Shown here: piece by piece, positions 1 to 8,533 of the stretch
How the letters are laid out: each line of letters opens with the position of its first letter
How positions within the stretch are numbered: position 1 is the first letter of the stretch
Assembly: GCA_016707115.1 (NCBI GenBank)
Contig: JADJIH010000006.1
Span: 248,001 to 312,000 of the forward strand
Reading direction: 5' to 3'
DNA: 64,000 nucleotides
From: Ignavibacteriales bacterium
GTDB lineage: Bacteria > Bacteroidota > Ignavibacteria > Ignavibacteriales > Ignavibacteriaceae
Made by a program: the position numbers and the translations under genes
Notes under the pieces: generated by a model
The model's input: the letters and a program-made list of their open reading frames with translations, nothing else
What the model was told of the DNA's origin: nothing
Database searches by the model: none

Positions 1-900
1 ACTACAACTTTAGCCGGAGTTGAATGGACTACGGGACACATGCCTCCTTACGAATTCTATATGCTGGCAAAAGGATTGCCTTATTCAATAAGTATCTTGT
101 TAATTATAACTTTTCATGAATTTGGTCATTACTTTGCAGCAAGATTTCATCGCATAAGAGCCACACTTCCGTTTTATATTCCGTTTCCTCCGATTCCATA
201 CTTTATAAACTTTGGTACGATGGGAGCGGTAATCAGAACAAAGTCGCCAATCTATTCAAAGAAAGCAATGTTTGATATAGGAATTGCAGGACCACTTTCA
301 GGATTTGTAATCTGTCTCGGACTTTTAATCTATGGGTTTACTCACGTTCCATCAATCGATTATTTATTAAATATTCATCCCGATTATTTTTCACCGGATT
401 ATGGCAAAGATGGGATGCAGCTAATATTTGGGGATTCAATTCTATTTTCTTTTCTACGATATGTCTTTGTAAATCCAAATTCATTTTTTCCACCAATGAG
501 TGAAATCTATCATTATCCATTTCTTTGTGCAGGATGGTTTGGTTTGCTCGTAACATCAATGAATATGATTCCTGTTGGACAATTAGACGGAGGACATATT
601 TCATACACGATGTTTGGTGATAAAAAGCATTATAATGTTTCAGCTATCTCTGCAATAATATTGGCAGTTATTGGCTTTGTTGGAGTTTTAGATTCATTAT
701 TAGAGTTTAATCTGGGTATTGGCTGGAGCGGATGGTTGTTTTGGGCATTCATTCTATACTTCGTGGTTAAGCTAAAACATCCGCCTGTTAACGATGTATT
801 GCCATTAGATAGAAAAAGAATGTTCCTTGGATATGTAAGTTTCTTTATTTTTGTAATATCATTTTCGCCATCACCGCTTATACTTAATGCAATTGGCTGA
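1..900 (+). CDS. Site-2 protease family (M50) membrane metalloprotease, 5' partial
   Basis: Membrane-embedded zinc protease that is expected to cut proteins inside or beside the membrane. The frame is open to the left edge, and the residues before the first ATG (position 40) already read as family sequence (TLAGVEW), so the true start lies outside the window. The HEFGH zinc motif is encoded at 115-129 and the GQLDGGH motif, which supplies the third zinc ligand in this family, at about 577-597. Hydrophobic segments surround both motifs and continue to the C-terminus. The substrate cannot be inferred. The family call is firm; the physiological role is open. Confidence 0.9.
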   Translation, partial: TTTLAGVEWTTGHMPPYEFYMLAKGLPYSISILLIITFHEFGHYFAARFHRIRATLPFYIPFPPIPYFINFGTMGAVIRTKSPIYSKKAMFDIGIAGPLSGFVICLGLLIYGFTHVPSIDYLLNIHPDYFSPDYGKDGMQLIFGDSILFSFLRYVFVNPNSFFPPMSEIYHYPFLCAGWFGLLVTSMNMIPVGQLDGGHISYTMFGDKKHYNVSAISAIILAVIGFVGVLDSLLEFNLGIGWSGWLFWAFILYFVVKLKHPPVNDVLPLDRKRMFLGYVSFFIFVISFSPSPLILNAIG

Positions 901-954
901 AATGGTTTTATTTTTACCTTGTTGAAGTTTAGTTATTAAGAAATATTTAGCTAT

Positions 955-1764
955 ATGAAAATTAAAAACTTAAAAATTACTGCACTTAATCTCATTCTGC
1001 TTTTCATCTTTATTGGATGTGAAAAAGATTATGATAGTGTTATTGAAAATTACATCCCAGATTACCAGGTAAAACTGGTTTCACCATCAGATTCTATTCG
1101 ATATAATCCGGTGGATTCCTTAGTTACTGTAAGAATTGAGTTCAATTCTGCATCTACTATACAAAGCGTTTATTGTGACGTTTATGCTTCGGACGATTCA
1201 AAACTTAATTCTTCACCTTTGCCACTTCTGGATAATGGAAAAACTGCAAATGGAGATGATGTAGCTAATGATGGCTCCTTTGCAAATAAAATTCCTCTTA
1301 GTGAATCATATCCAAATGGAATTTATAACATAAAATATTTTGTAACTGATAAATCAAACTCAACAAATCAGGTGGCATTAGGAACGTTTAAGTTTAATAA
1401 TGGACAGGCTAACATTGCACCCATAATTTCAAATGATATCGTTGATCCTGACACAGCAGTTGTAACCGATACTACTATAATCCTTACTTCAATAAATGTA
1501 TTTGATGAAAATGGATTATCTGATATTGATAAAGTTTACTTTGTAGTTTATAGACCAAATGGAACAACAAGCGGTGCCCAAAATGTTCTATTTGATGACG
1601 GATTATCATCACACGGGGATTTGACAGCCGGAGATGGAATTTATTCTCTCATCATTGAAATCTATTCTACAAATGCAAAAGGCACATATAGATTGGAATT
1701 TCAGGCTAAAGATCGTGGTGGAAAACTAAGCAACATCATTAATCATTCTCTAATTATACAATGA
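955..1764 (+). CDS. Putative lipoprotein with Ig-like/choice-of-anchor-type repeats
   Basis: A 269-residue protein with a signal peptide ending in a lipobox-like FIGC at about residues 20-23, so it is probably lipid-anchored. The body is beta-rich and has two similar stretches with the pattern DDG..ANGDxxAxDGxF and DDG..HGDLTAGDGIY. This kind of acidic Gly/Asp loop is seen in choice-of-anchor X or Ig-like extracellular modules. Its stop overlaps the start of the next gene in ATGA, so it is translationally coupled to the secreted propeller protein and the PorV-like protein downstream. No enzymatic motif was seen; a surface or cell-envelope role is inferred. Confidence 0.7.
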   Translation: MKIKNLKITALNLILLFIFIGCEKDYDSVIENYIPDYQVKLVSPSDSIRYNPVDSLVTVRIEFNSASTIQSVYCDVYASDDSKLNSSPLPLLDNGKTANGDDVANDGSFANKIPLSESYPNGIYNIKYFVTDKSNSTNQVALGTFKFNNGQANIAPIISNDIVDPDTAVVTDTTIILTSINVFDENGLSDIDKVYFVVYRPNGTTSGAQNVLFDDGLSSHGDLTAGDGIYSLIIEIYSTNAKGTYRLEFQAKDRGGKLSNIINHSLIIQ

Positions 1765-3323
1765 CAAAATATTTAATTCTTACTCTTACAATTATTTTAG
1801 CCTCAAGCAGGATTTCTGCTCAGCTTTCACCTGATAATTATGTGCTGCTTGATGATAAAAATGCTTTAAGTAAAATTAATTTTCAGAATCCTCTCAGTAA
1901 TACAATTACAGATATAATAACTATTGGTGATACAATCTGGTTAGGTACCAGTCGAGGAGTCAGTTTATCTATTGATGGCGGAGAAAACTGGACAAACTTT
2001 TACGGCCAGGCAGATTTTGGAACTGATAATATTTCATCCATCGGTTATAACAATGGAGTTTTTTGGTGTGCTACAGCAAGATCTGCAGAAGTAACCGGCG
2101 GACAAACTCTTCCTGAAGGAACCGGATTAAAGTACACAACTAATCTTGGAGCCAGCTGGACAACTGTACCGCAGCCTCTCGATCATCCTGACAGCACAAC
2201 TGAACAATACGGTAACAATACATTACAGGCGTTACCAGTTACTGTAGCCATTCAAAATCTTGCTTATGATATTGCATTTACTCCAAACACAATCTGGATT
2301 GCAACTTTTGCTGGTGGTCTTAGAAAAAGTACAGATAACGGGCAAACCTGGAAACGTGTTTTGCTTCCTCCGGATAATTTAAATTCAATTGCACCAACTG
2401 ATATATTAGATTTTTGTCTTTCACCAGTTAACGGAGAATTTTGTGGAGAAGGAAATCTTAACCACAGAGTTTTTTCCGTCATCTCAACAGATGATAATAC
2501 ACTTTACGTTGGAACAGCTGGCGGAATTAATAAATCTACTGATGACGGAATAAGCTGGACAAAATTTAATGCTCAGAACCAATCTGAACCGATAAGTGGA
2601 AATTTTATTACTGCTCTTGGATACAATCAGCTTTCGAATACAGTTTGGGCATCAAGTTGGAAAGCAGAAGATCAGTCTGAATTTTATGGTGTCAGCTCTT
2701 CTTCTGATGGCGGGCAAACCTGGAGAACTTATTTAAGAGATGAACGCCCGCATAATTTTGGATTCAAAGACTTTCATACTATGATTCCAACTGATAACGG
2801 AGTTTTTCGTTCATCGGATAATGGATTAACTTGGCTGCTCCCAAATTCAATTGTAGATGCTGAATCTGAAGCTTCTTTAAGAACAAATATTTTTTATGCT
2901 GCTGATTCATATCAAAATAAAATTTGGTTAGGTACTGCGGATGGATTAATTAGATTGCAGGAAACACCTGGCAGAATGTGGGAAGGTACCTGGAAGATTT
3001 ACTTTGCTTCACAACCACTTGCCGCAAATGATGAATCATATTGTTATCCAAATCCTTTCAATCCAAGACAGGAAGAATTAAAAATTAAGTACAGTACCGG
3101 CGGTACTGAAGCAAATGTTACAATCCGCATTTTTGATTTCAGTTTTAACTATGTAAGAACTGTAATTCAAAATGTTTCAAGGAATCGTGATCTTGAAGGT
3201 ACACCGGAGTTTTGGGATGGAAAAGATGATAACGGTAATTATGTTCCAAACGGAGTTTACTTTTATCGTGTTGAGGTTGGAGATAATGATGGTGTTTACG
3301 GAAAGATTTTGGTGATGCAATGA
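1761..3323 (+). CDS. Secreted beta-propeller (BNR/YCF48-like) protein with C-terminal FlgD-like/T9SS sorting domain
   Basis: A 520-residue secreted protein with signal peptide (residues 1-20, ending SAQ). The body holds repeated propeller blades with Asp-box-like motifs such as STDNGQTW, STDDGISW, SSDGGQTW and SSDNGLTW, typical of sialidase/BNR or photosystem-assembly-factor-like propellers. The last about 90 residues start at CYPNPFNPRQEEL and read as the FlgD-like Ig fold used as type-A T9SS sorting signal, although the usual NPST is replaced. It starts at an ATGA overlap with the lipoprotein and ends at an ATGA overlap with the PorV-like gene, so the three form one operon. The ligand is unknown. 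Confidence 0.8.
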   Translation: MTKYLILTLTIILASSRISAQLSPDNYVLLDDKNALSKINFQNPLSNTITDIITIGDTIWLGTSRGVSLSIDGGENWTNFYGQADFGTDNISSIGYNNGVFWCATARSAEVTGGQTLPEGTGLKYTTNLGASWTTVPQPLDHPDSTTEQYGNNTLQALPVTVAIQNLAYDIAFTPNTIWIATFAGGLRKSTDNGQTWKRVLLPPDNLNSIAPTDILDFCLSPVNGEFCGEGNLNHRVFSVISTDDNTLYVGTAGGINKSTDDGISWTKFNAQNQSEPISGNFITALGYNQLSNTVWASSWKAEDQSEFYGVSSSSDGGQTWRTYLRDERPHNFGFKDFHTMIPTDNGVFRSSDNGLTWLLPNSIVDAESEASLRTNIFYAADSYQNKIWLGTADGLIRLQETPGRMWEGTWKIYFASQPLAANDESYCYPNPFNPRQEELKIKYSTGGTEANVTIRIFDFSFNYVRTVIQNVSRNRDLEGTPEFWDGKDDNGNYVPNGVYFYRVEVGDNDGVYGKILVMQ

Positions 3324-4327
3324 GAAATAAATTTATCTTACTTGCAGTCTCAATTTTTTTCATTTCAGGATTTTTGATTGCCCAGCCAAAGTTTACAGAG
3401 ATAAACAGTAAAGTTGGTGCATTTAGCAGAATGGGTTTTGGCGCACGCGGTATCGGTATGGGCAACGCAATGTCATCTGTAACAACAGGTAATTTAGTTT
3501 CATATTATAACCCTGCTGTTTCACCATTCCAGGAAAATAATTCTATGCAGTTAGGTTATTCAGTTTTATCTCTGGATAGATCATTAAACTTTTTAAGTTT
3601 TACACGCAAGTTTGATTTCTATTCTTCTAAAGATACTTCTGTAGATAAAAAACCAACCAGCACTGCCGGAATTAGTTTTGGAATAATTAATTCAGGTGTT
3701 AGCGGAATTGATGGTCGAGATAATAATGGATTACCAACAGAAGAACTTTCAACCTCAGAAAACCAGGTTTTTCTTGGAGTAGCAAATCGTTTTTCAAAAA
3801 AACTATCTATTGGTATCGCTGTTAAATTTTATTATTACAAGTTGTATGAGGATATCACCTCTAATGGTTTAGGTTTGGATATCGGCGCACTCTATAAAGT
3901 AAATGATAACTGGAATGTTTCATTAATGCTTTCAGATCTTAACAGCCAGTATGAGTGGGATACGGCTCCCATTTATCAGCAGCAGGGTTTAACAACAAAA
4001 GATAAATTTCCGTTACTAAAAAAAATTGGTGTAAGTTATTATAAACCTGAAATAAAACTTCTTACAGCAATTGAATTTGAAAGCAGCAACGCGGGAACAA
4101 ATATCATCAGACTTGGTGCTGAGTATAACATCTACGAAAACTTATTTTTACGCGGCGGTATTGATCAGTTTAATTTGAGCAATACAGATGCGGGAGTAAA
4201 ACCTTCACTTGGATTTTCTTACGCAAAGACTCTGGGTGATTGGATAATCGGTGTTGATTACGCTTTTATGATGGAGCAGTACTCTTCAAGTGATAGACAT
4301 ATTATTGGATTAAATATTATTTTTTAA
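3320..4327 (+). CDS. PorV/PorQ family outer-membrane beta-barrel protein
   Basis: A 335-residue protein with a signal peptide (ending LIAQ) followed by the family's N-terminal signature GxGARGIGMGNA and an NPA motif (YYNPAVSPF) shortly after. The rest alternates short beta strands, and the protein ends in an aromatic residue (LNIIF), as outer-membrane barrels do. PorV/PorQ relatives shuttle T9SS substrates to the cell surface. The gene is the third in a coupled operon with a lipoprotein and a sorting-domain protein, which fits a T9SS-linked export or attachment role. Whether it acts as PorV itself or as a dedicated paralogue cannot be decided here. Confidence 0.8.
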   Translation: MRNKFILLAVSIFFISGFLIAQPKFTEINSKVGAFSRMGFGARGIGMGNAMSSVTTGNLVSYYNPAVSPFQENNSMQLGYSVLSLDRSLNFLSFTRKFDFYSSKDTSVDKKPTSTAGISFGIINSGVSGIDGRDNNGLPTEELSTSENQVFLGVANRFSKKLSIGIAVKFYYYKLYEDITSNGLGLDIGALYKVNDNWNVSLMLSDLNSQYEWDTAPIYQQQGLTTKDKFPLLKKIGVSYYKPEIKLLTAIEFESSNAGTNIIRLGAEYNIYENLFLRGGIDQFNLSNTDAGVKPSLGFSYAKTLGDWIIGVDYAFMMEQYSSSDRHIIGLNIIF

Positions 4328-4368
4328 ATCGATAATCAATAAGTTTAAAAAGTAAAAAACATAGAATT

Positions 4369-4437
4369 GTCATTCCCACGAAAGTGGGAATCTATTTCAA
4401 GAAAAATATTTTAGATTCCCGTCTTCACGGGAATGAC
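4369..4437. repeat. Paired inverted palindromic repeat, GTCATTCCC family
   Basis: Two hairpins face each other between two PorV-like genes. The first has an 8-bp stem ATTCCCAC/GTGGGAAT with loop GAAA and begins with the head GTC. The second has stem ATTCCCGT/ACGGGAAT with loop CTTC and ends in GAC. The outer parts are inverted repeats of each other while the inner stem differs with matching changes on both sides. A second copy lies at 52656-52724. It may also act as a transcription stop or mRNA-stabilising structure. Confidence 0.85.
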
Positions 4438-4471
4438 AGTTTAAGGTATAAATAAAAACTAAGTAATGTAT

Positions 4472-5368
4472 ATGAAAAAAATTCTTTTATTTATTTTATT
4501 CTCTTCTGTAACAATGTTTGCCCAATCAGCCGGCAATACAGGATTGTCATTCCTTAAGTATGGTTTTGGCGCCCGTAACATTGCAATGGGTGATGCCGGA
4601 ACAGCTCTATCAAACGATCTTACAGGATTGTTTTATAATCCTGCCAAACTTGCATTAACAGATAAATCCGAAGTTTTATTTATGCACAATCAATGGATAC
4701 AGGATGTTAGCAGCGAAGTAATTGGTGCTAAAACTGTTTTATGGGGAATTCCATTTGCAGTTGGCTTTAACGTTACTTCCATTGATGGAATTGAGTACAG
4801 AGAAATTCCAGGTGAACCAATTACAGAATTTGATGCAAACTATTTCTACGGAAGTTTATCAACGGGTTTTTTTGTAACTGATGATATTTCAGTTGGTGCC
4901 GGAGTTAAATATTTGTATGAAGGTTTGTTAAATGATGAAGCATCAGGTTTTGGTTTTGATTTTGGAGTAAACTACTTACTGCCTTACAAAGGTTTATCTG
5001 CTTCTGCAGTTGTAAGAAATATTGGTTCTATGAATGCACTTAGAAACGAAGAAACAAAACTTCCTTCAGAATTAAGAATTGGCACTGCTTACACATACAG
5101 CATGGAAGAAGCAAAATTTGATTTTACAGGCGGCGCAGAATACCAGAAATATTTAGACACCGAAGACAACCACTTTAACTTTGGCGGAGAAGTTCTATAC
5201 AACAAATTAATTGCAGCCCGCGCAGGTTACCAAACCGGATACGAAAGCCGCGGCTTTACAGCAGGCATTGGTTTGATGTGGGGCAACTTAAAGTTTGATT
5301 ACGCATTCCTTCCATTCTCTTATGGATTAGGAAATGCAAACTTGTTTTCGCTTCAGTTTAAGTTCTGA
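4472..5368 (+). CDS. PorV/PorQ family outer-membrane protein
   Basis: About 298 residues with a signal peptide ending MFAQSAG and the signature YGFGARNIAMGDAGTALSND, then YNPAKLAL, as in the PorV/PorQ family. The C-terminus SLQFKF ends in Phe, typical of outer-membrane barrels. ATG codons occur at 4466 and 4472; the second, which reads MKKILLF, is the more natural signal-peptide start. It is separated from the preceding PorV-like gene by a paired palindromic repeat, so the two may be transcribed apart. The role in T9SS export or as a structural barrel is inferred from the family only. Confidence 0.8.
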   Translation: MKKILLFILFSSVTMFAQSAGNTGLSFLKYGFGARNIAMGDAGTALSNDLTGLFYNPAKLALTDKSEVLFMHNQWIQDVSSEVIGAKTVLWGIPFAVGFNVTSIDGIEYREIPGEPITEFDANYFYGSLSTGFFVTDDISVGAGVKYLYEGLLNDEASGFGFDFGVNYLLPYKGLSASAVVRNIGSMNALRNEETKLPSELRIGTAYTYSMEEAKFDFTGGAEYQKYLDTEDNHFNFGGEVLYNKLIAARAGYQTGYESRGFTAGIGLMWGNLKFDYAFLPFSYGLGNANLFSLQFKF

Positions 5369-5385
5369 GGATTTAAACAGAGTCT

Positions 5386-5413
5386 GTCAAACCTAGCGTA
5401 GTCGAAGGGTGAC
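5386..5413. repeat. Short palindromic repeat of the GTC..AGTCGAAGGGTGAC type
   Basis: Reads GTCAAACCT, a short middle and AGTCGAAGGGTGAC, so its ends GTCA/TGAC are inverted. It shares the core GTCGAAGGGT with the in-gene repeat at 9437-9462. It lies just upstream of a terminator-like hairpin. Confidence 0.55.
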
Positions 5414-5423
5414 TATCTTTTTA

Positions 5424-5449
5424 GGCACGAGCAATCGTGCCTTTTTTAT
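5424..5449 (+). terminator. Rho-independent terminator after the second PorV-like gene
   Basis: Perfect 7-bp stem GGCACGA/TCGTGCC with loop GCAA, followed by a run of six T. It sits 55 bases after the stop at 5368. An identical 29-base stretch recurs at 6294-6322. Confidence 0.8.
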
Positions 5450-5495
5450 TGACTTTGATTCCTGGATTAACGACGTTTGGGTAGTTTATATCTTC

Positions 5496-5586
5496 TGTGG
5501 GTGCGGTGGGGGCAATCAGGTGGAAAGGGGGGTGCTTTTGATGGCGGACGGGGTTGTGGTGGGTGGGGGAGGGTTAACGGGCAGGA
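5496..5586 (+). other. Strongly G-rich tract of unknown role
   Basis: In an AT-rich genome this 90-base stretch on the plus strand is dominated by G, with runs such as GGGGG, GGGGGG and GGGGGA separated by one to a few bases. The pattern could fold into a G-quadruplex. An open frame crosses it but its translation is Gly/Val-rich and unlike any family I know, so I do not call a gene. Confidence 0.5.
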
Positions 5587-5640
5587 TACATGTTTTAAAA
5601 AAAGTTACAAAATACTGTATTCAACATTTTAGAGTTAGGC

Positions 5641-6246
5641 TTGGTTCGGGGAGTTATAATTAAAACTGAAAATGCTGCGCCTACCCCAGTCGAACTAACA
5701 TCTTTCACTGCCTCAATAAGTCTTAACAAAGTAAATTTAAATTGGCAAACAGCAACAGAGTTAAACAATCAAGGATTTGAGATTCAAAGAAAGTTGGAAA
5801 ACTCTGATTGGGCAACAATTGGTTTTAGAACAGGTAAAGGAACAACAACTGAACCAACCTCATATTTTTATGAAGATGATATTTCTGAAATCAGTGCCAC
5901 AAAATTATTATATAGATTAAAACAAATAGATTTTGATGGAACAGTTTCATACTCAGACGTGGTGGAAGTAGTAACTCAACCATTTGATTATACACTATTG
6001 CAAAACTATCCCAACCCATTTAATCCAGTAACAATAATAAAATATGAAGTACCTCAAATTTCAAATGTTAAAATAGAGGTTTTCGATATACTGGGCAGAG
6101 TTGTAAAAGTATTGGTAGATGAAGAGAAAACTCCTGGCCGCTACGAAATCAAATTCGATGCATCATCATTGGCCAGCGGGATATATTATTACAGAATTAA
6201 AGCAAATGAATTTGTCCAAACTAAAAAGATGATGCTGATTAAGTAA
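5641..6246 (+). pseudogene. Orphan T9SS sorting-domain fragment (5' part missing)
   Basis: The 201-residue frame begins at a TTG with no ribosome binding site and no signal peptide. It goes straight into the linker domain seen in other secreted proteins here (PVELTSFTAS...LNWQTATELNNQGFEIQRK). It ends in a full type-A sorting domain (NYPNPFNPVTIIKYEVP ... KKMMLIK). The functional domain that should precede these modules is absent. What lies upstream is a G-rich tract and a terminator copy, so it looks like the tail of a secreted protein gene left after a deletion or recombination. Translation as an independent protein is unlikely but not excluded. Confidence 0.7.
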
Positions 6247-6254
6247 CTTTAAAT

Positions 6255-6278
6255 CATCCTTCGACTTCGCGCAGGATG
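6255..6278. repeat. Short palindrome CATCCT/AGGATG
   Basis: Six-base arms CATCCT (6255-6260) and AGGATG (6273-6278) enclose TCGACTTCGCGC, which relates it to the dispersed CCTTCGAC-type repeats in this window (5386, 9437). It lies directly after the orphan sorting-domain fragment. Confidence 0.5.
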
Positions 6279-6293
6279 GCTGAAGAATTTTAA

Positions 6294-6319
6294 GGCACGA
6301 GCAATCGTGCCTTTTTTAT
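6294..6319 (+). terminator. Rho-independent terminator, duplicate of the one at 5424
   Basis: Same GGCACGA/TCGTGCC stem, GCAA loop and T run as at 5424-5449; 29 bases are identical between the copies. It follows the orphan fragment that ends at 6246. Confidence 0.8.
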
Positions 6320-6418
6320 TGAAGGATGATTACAAGAATTAAGATAAATCTTCTTAATTTTACAGCGACAATAATTACTGACTATGTTTATTCACTTCAC
6401 ATCCACGCAGGGGCGTTT

Positions 6419-8434
6419 ATGAAAAAAATCTTTTCTGTTTTCTTAATCTTGTTACTCTCATCAATAACATTTTCTCAAATATTAGATGAACAATATTTTA
6501 AGGATAACCACGAAGTTTATTTTAAGTTCACAATTACAGATCGAACAGAATTAAATACTCTTACTCGCATTATCTCAATTGATAATCTTGAAGGCAATAT
6601 TGTTTATGCTTATGCAAACGAAACAGAGTTTCGTGAATTTGAAAAACTGAATTATACTTACACAGTATTAACTCATCCCGGAAAATTAATACAACCCGAA
6701 ATGTCATCTGATGTAAAAGGAATTAGTGCGTGGGATGTTTATCCCACATACGATGCTTACATAGCAATGATGTACCAGTTTCAATCAACTTATCCGAATC
6801 TTTGCAGAATAGTGGATGGTGGTAATTCAATACAGGGAAGAAAAATACTATTTGCAGTTATTTCTGATAATGTTACTCAGCACGAAACAGAACCCCAGTT
6901 TATGTACACATCATCAATACACGGAGATGAAATAACCGGTTACGTGCTTATGTTAAGACTTATAGATTCATTGCTTACCACATACGGAACGGATTCCAGA
7001 ATTACTCAGTTAGTTAACAATGCTGAAATATGGATAAATCCATTAGCAAATCCGGATGGAACATACAGAAGCGGTAACAGCACAGTTTACGGTGCAACCA
7101 GAGGTAATTACAACAACTACGATCTAAATAGAAATTTTCCTGATCCAATTTATGGCGTTTACCCTGATCAGCAAATTGAAACTGGAAGATTCAGAGCTAT
7201 TGCGGAAGCAAATAATTTTGCACTTGTTGCAAACTTTCATGGCGGAACTGAGGTTGTAAATTATGCCTGGGATACCTGGACAAATGAATATCCGGATTAC
7301 AAGCATCATCCTGATGAAGCGTGGTACCAATATATTTCACATCTGTATGCAGATACCTGTCAGGCAAACGCTCCATCCAATTATATGACAGGATATGATG
7401 ATGGAATTACTAACGGTGGAGCCTGGTACATTATTAACGGTGGAAGACAGGACTATACAAATTATTATAGATGGGGAAGGGAAGTGACAATTGAAATTTC
7501 AGACACAAAACTTATTCCAGCTGCACAGCTTCCCGCACATTGGAATTATAACAGAAAATCTTTCATCAAGTATATGGAAGCTGTTTTAAAAGGAGTTAAT
7601 GGAGTAGTCACAGATACACTCGGAAATCCAGTTAAAGCAAAGATAACAGTTCTAAATCACGATGTAGATAATTCTGAAGTATATTCAGATTCAACAGGAT
7701 TTTATTTGAGAATGCTTGCACCGGGTACTTACTCATTAAAGTTTGAAGCTCCTGATTATTACACACAAACCATTAATAATGTTGTTGTAGGATCTTACAA
7801 TTCACAAACAGTTTTAAATGTTGAACTTGTGTCTACAATTATTCCTGTTGAATTAGTTTCATTTACCTCCTCGGTAAATGATAACAACGTTACATTAAAT
7901 TGGATGACTGCAACCGAGACAAACAATATGGGATTTCAAATTGAAAGAGGAAAAACGAAAGACGCTAGACGAGAGGAATGGGATATAATTGGTTTTATAA
8001 ATGGTAAAGGAACAACAACTGAAACCCAAACTTATTCATTCAGTGATGAAAATCTGGATGCAGGTAATTATCAATACAGATTAAAACAAATGGATTTTGA
8101 CGGGTCGTACAGTTATTCAAATATAATTGAAGCAGAAATTGTATCTCCAAATAAGTTTATATTGGAACAAAATTATCCAAATCCATTTAATCCGTCAACT
8201 ATCATTAAATATAGTATTCCAAATGTCATTTCGACCGAAGGGAGAAATCTGAATGTTATACTTAAAGTTTATGATATTATAGGAAATGAAGTTGCGACTC
8301 TAGTAAATGAAGTACAATCCAGTGGAAATTATGAAGTTGAATTTAATGCAGAAAATCTTTCGAGCGGTATTTATTTTTATGAGTTAAAAACTGGCAGTCT
8401 TATCCTTACTAAGAAGATGATATTACTACAATAG
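6419..8434 (+). CDS. Secreted M14-family zinc carboxypeptidase with T9SS type-A sorting domain
   Basis: About 671 residues. The start is set at the ATG at 6419 because it opens a classical signal peptide (MKKIFSVFLILLL...FSQ); an upstream in-frame ATG at 6326 would bury it. The catalytic domain shows the M14 zinc ligands HGDE (about residue 168) and a His in FHGGTE (about 274), plus the catalytic Glu in TIEISD (about 359). A carboxypeptidase-regulatory-like domain follows (GVVTDTLGNPVKAKI), then a linker domain from PVELVSF, and a sorting domain with NYPNPFNPST ending KKMILLQ. It probably trims peptides at the cell surface. A palindromic repeat is translated inside the sorting domain at 8225-8250. 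Confidence 0.9.
   Translation: MKKIFSVFLILLLSSITFSQILDEQYFKDNHEVYFKFTITDRTELNTLTRIISIDNLEGNIVYAYANETEFREFEKLNYTYTVLTHPGKLIQPEMSSDVKGISAWDVYPTYDAYIAMMYQFQSTYPNLCRIVDGGNSIQGRKILFAVISDNVTQHETEPQFMYTSSIHGDEITGYVLMLRLIDSLLTTYGTDSRITQLVNNAEIWINPLANPDGTYRSGNSTVYGATRGNYNNYDLNRNFPDPIYGVYPDQQIETGRFRAIAEANNFALVANFHGGTEVVNYAWDTWTNEYPDYKHHPDEAWYQYISHLYADTCQANAPSNYMTGYDDGITNGGAWYIINGGRQDYTNYYRWGREVTIEISDTKLIPAAQLPAHWNYNRKSFIKYMEAVLKGVNGVVTDTLGNPVKAKITVLNHDVDNSEVYSDSTGFYLRMLAPGTYSLKFEAPDYYTQTINNVVVGSYNSQTVLNVELVSTIIPVELVSFTSSVNDNNVTLNWMTATETNNMGFQIERGKTKDARREEWDIIGFINGKGTTTETQTYSFSDENLDAGNYQYRLKQMDFDGSYSYSNIIEAEIVSPNKFILEQNYPNPFNPSTIIKYSIPNVISTEGRNLNVILKVYDIIGNEVATLVNEVQSSGNYEVEFNAENLSSGIYFYELKTGSLILTKKMILLQ
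8225..8250. repeat. Palindromic repeat inserted in frame in a sorting domain
   Basis: GTCATTTC followed by GACCGAAGGGA and GAAATCT; ATTTC and GAAAT form a stem. A relative starting GTCATTTCGA and ending AGAAAT lies between genes at 22773-22797. Here it is translated as roughly VISTEGRNL between sorting-domain strands IKYSIPN and LKVYDIIG. Confidence 0.75.
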
Positions 8435-8441
8435 ACCATTT

Positions 8442-8464
8442 TGCGGGAGGCTAATGCTTCCCGC
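8442..8464 (+). terminator. Hairpin after the carboxypeptidase gene
   Basis: TGCGGGAG and TTCCCGCA can pair with one imperfect position, loop GCTAATGC region, 8 bases after the stop. The following bases are only moderately T-rich, so termination strength is uncertain. Confidence 0.55.
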
Positions 8465-8472
8465 ATCCTTAT

Positions 8473-8501
8473 TTTGAATAACCTCTTATTTTTATATCTT
8501 G
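8473..8501 (+). promoter_or_regulatory. Possible Bacteroidota-type promoter
   Basis: TTTG at 8473-8476 and TATCTTG at 8495-8501 with 18 bases between them resemble the TTTG/TAnnTTTG promoter of Bacteroidota. The choice-of-anchor V gene begins 33 bases downstream. Confidence 0.35.
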
Positions 8502-8533
8502 CCTAGAGAATATCCGATAAAAGAACATTACAA

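Noticed and set aside
5409..5663. Open frame of 84 codons across the G-rich tract
   Set aside because: Composition-driven translation (Gly/Val-rich) that starts inside a terminator hairpin; no ribosome site or family.
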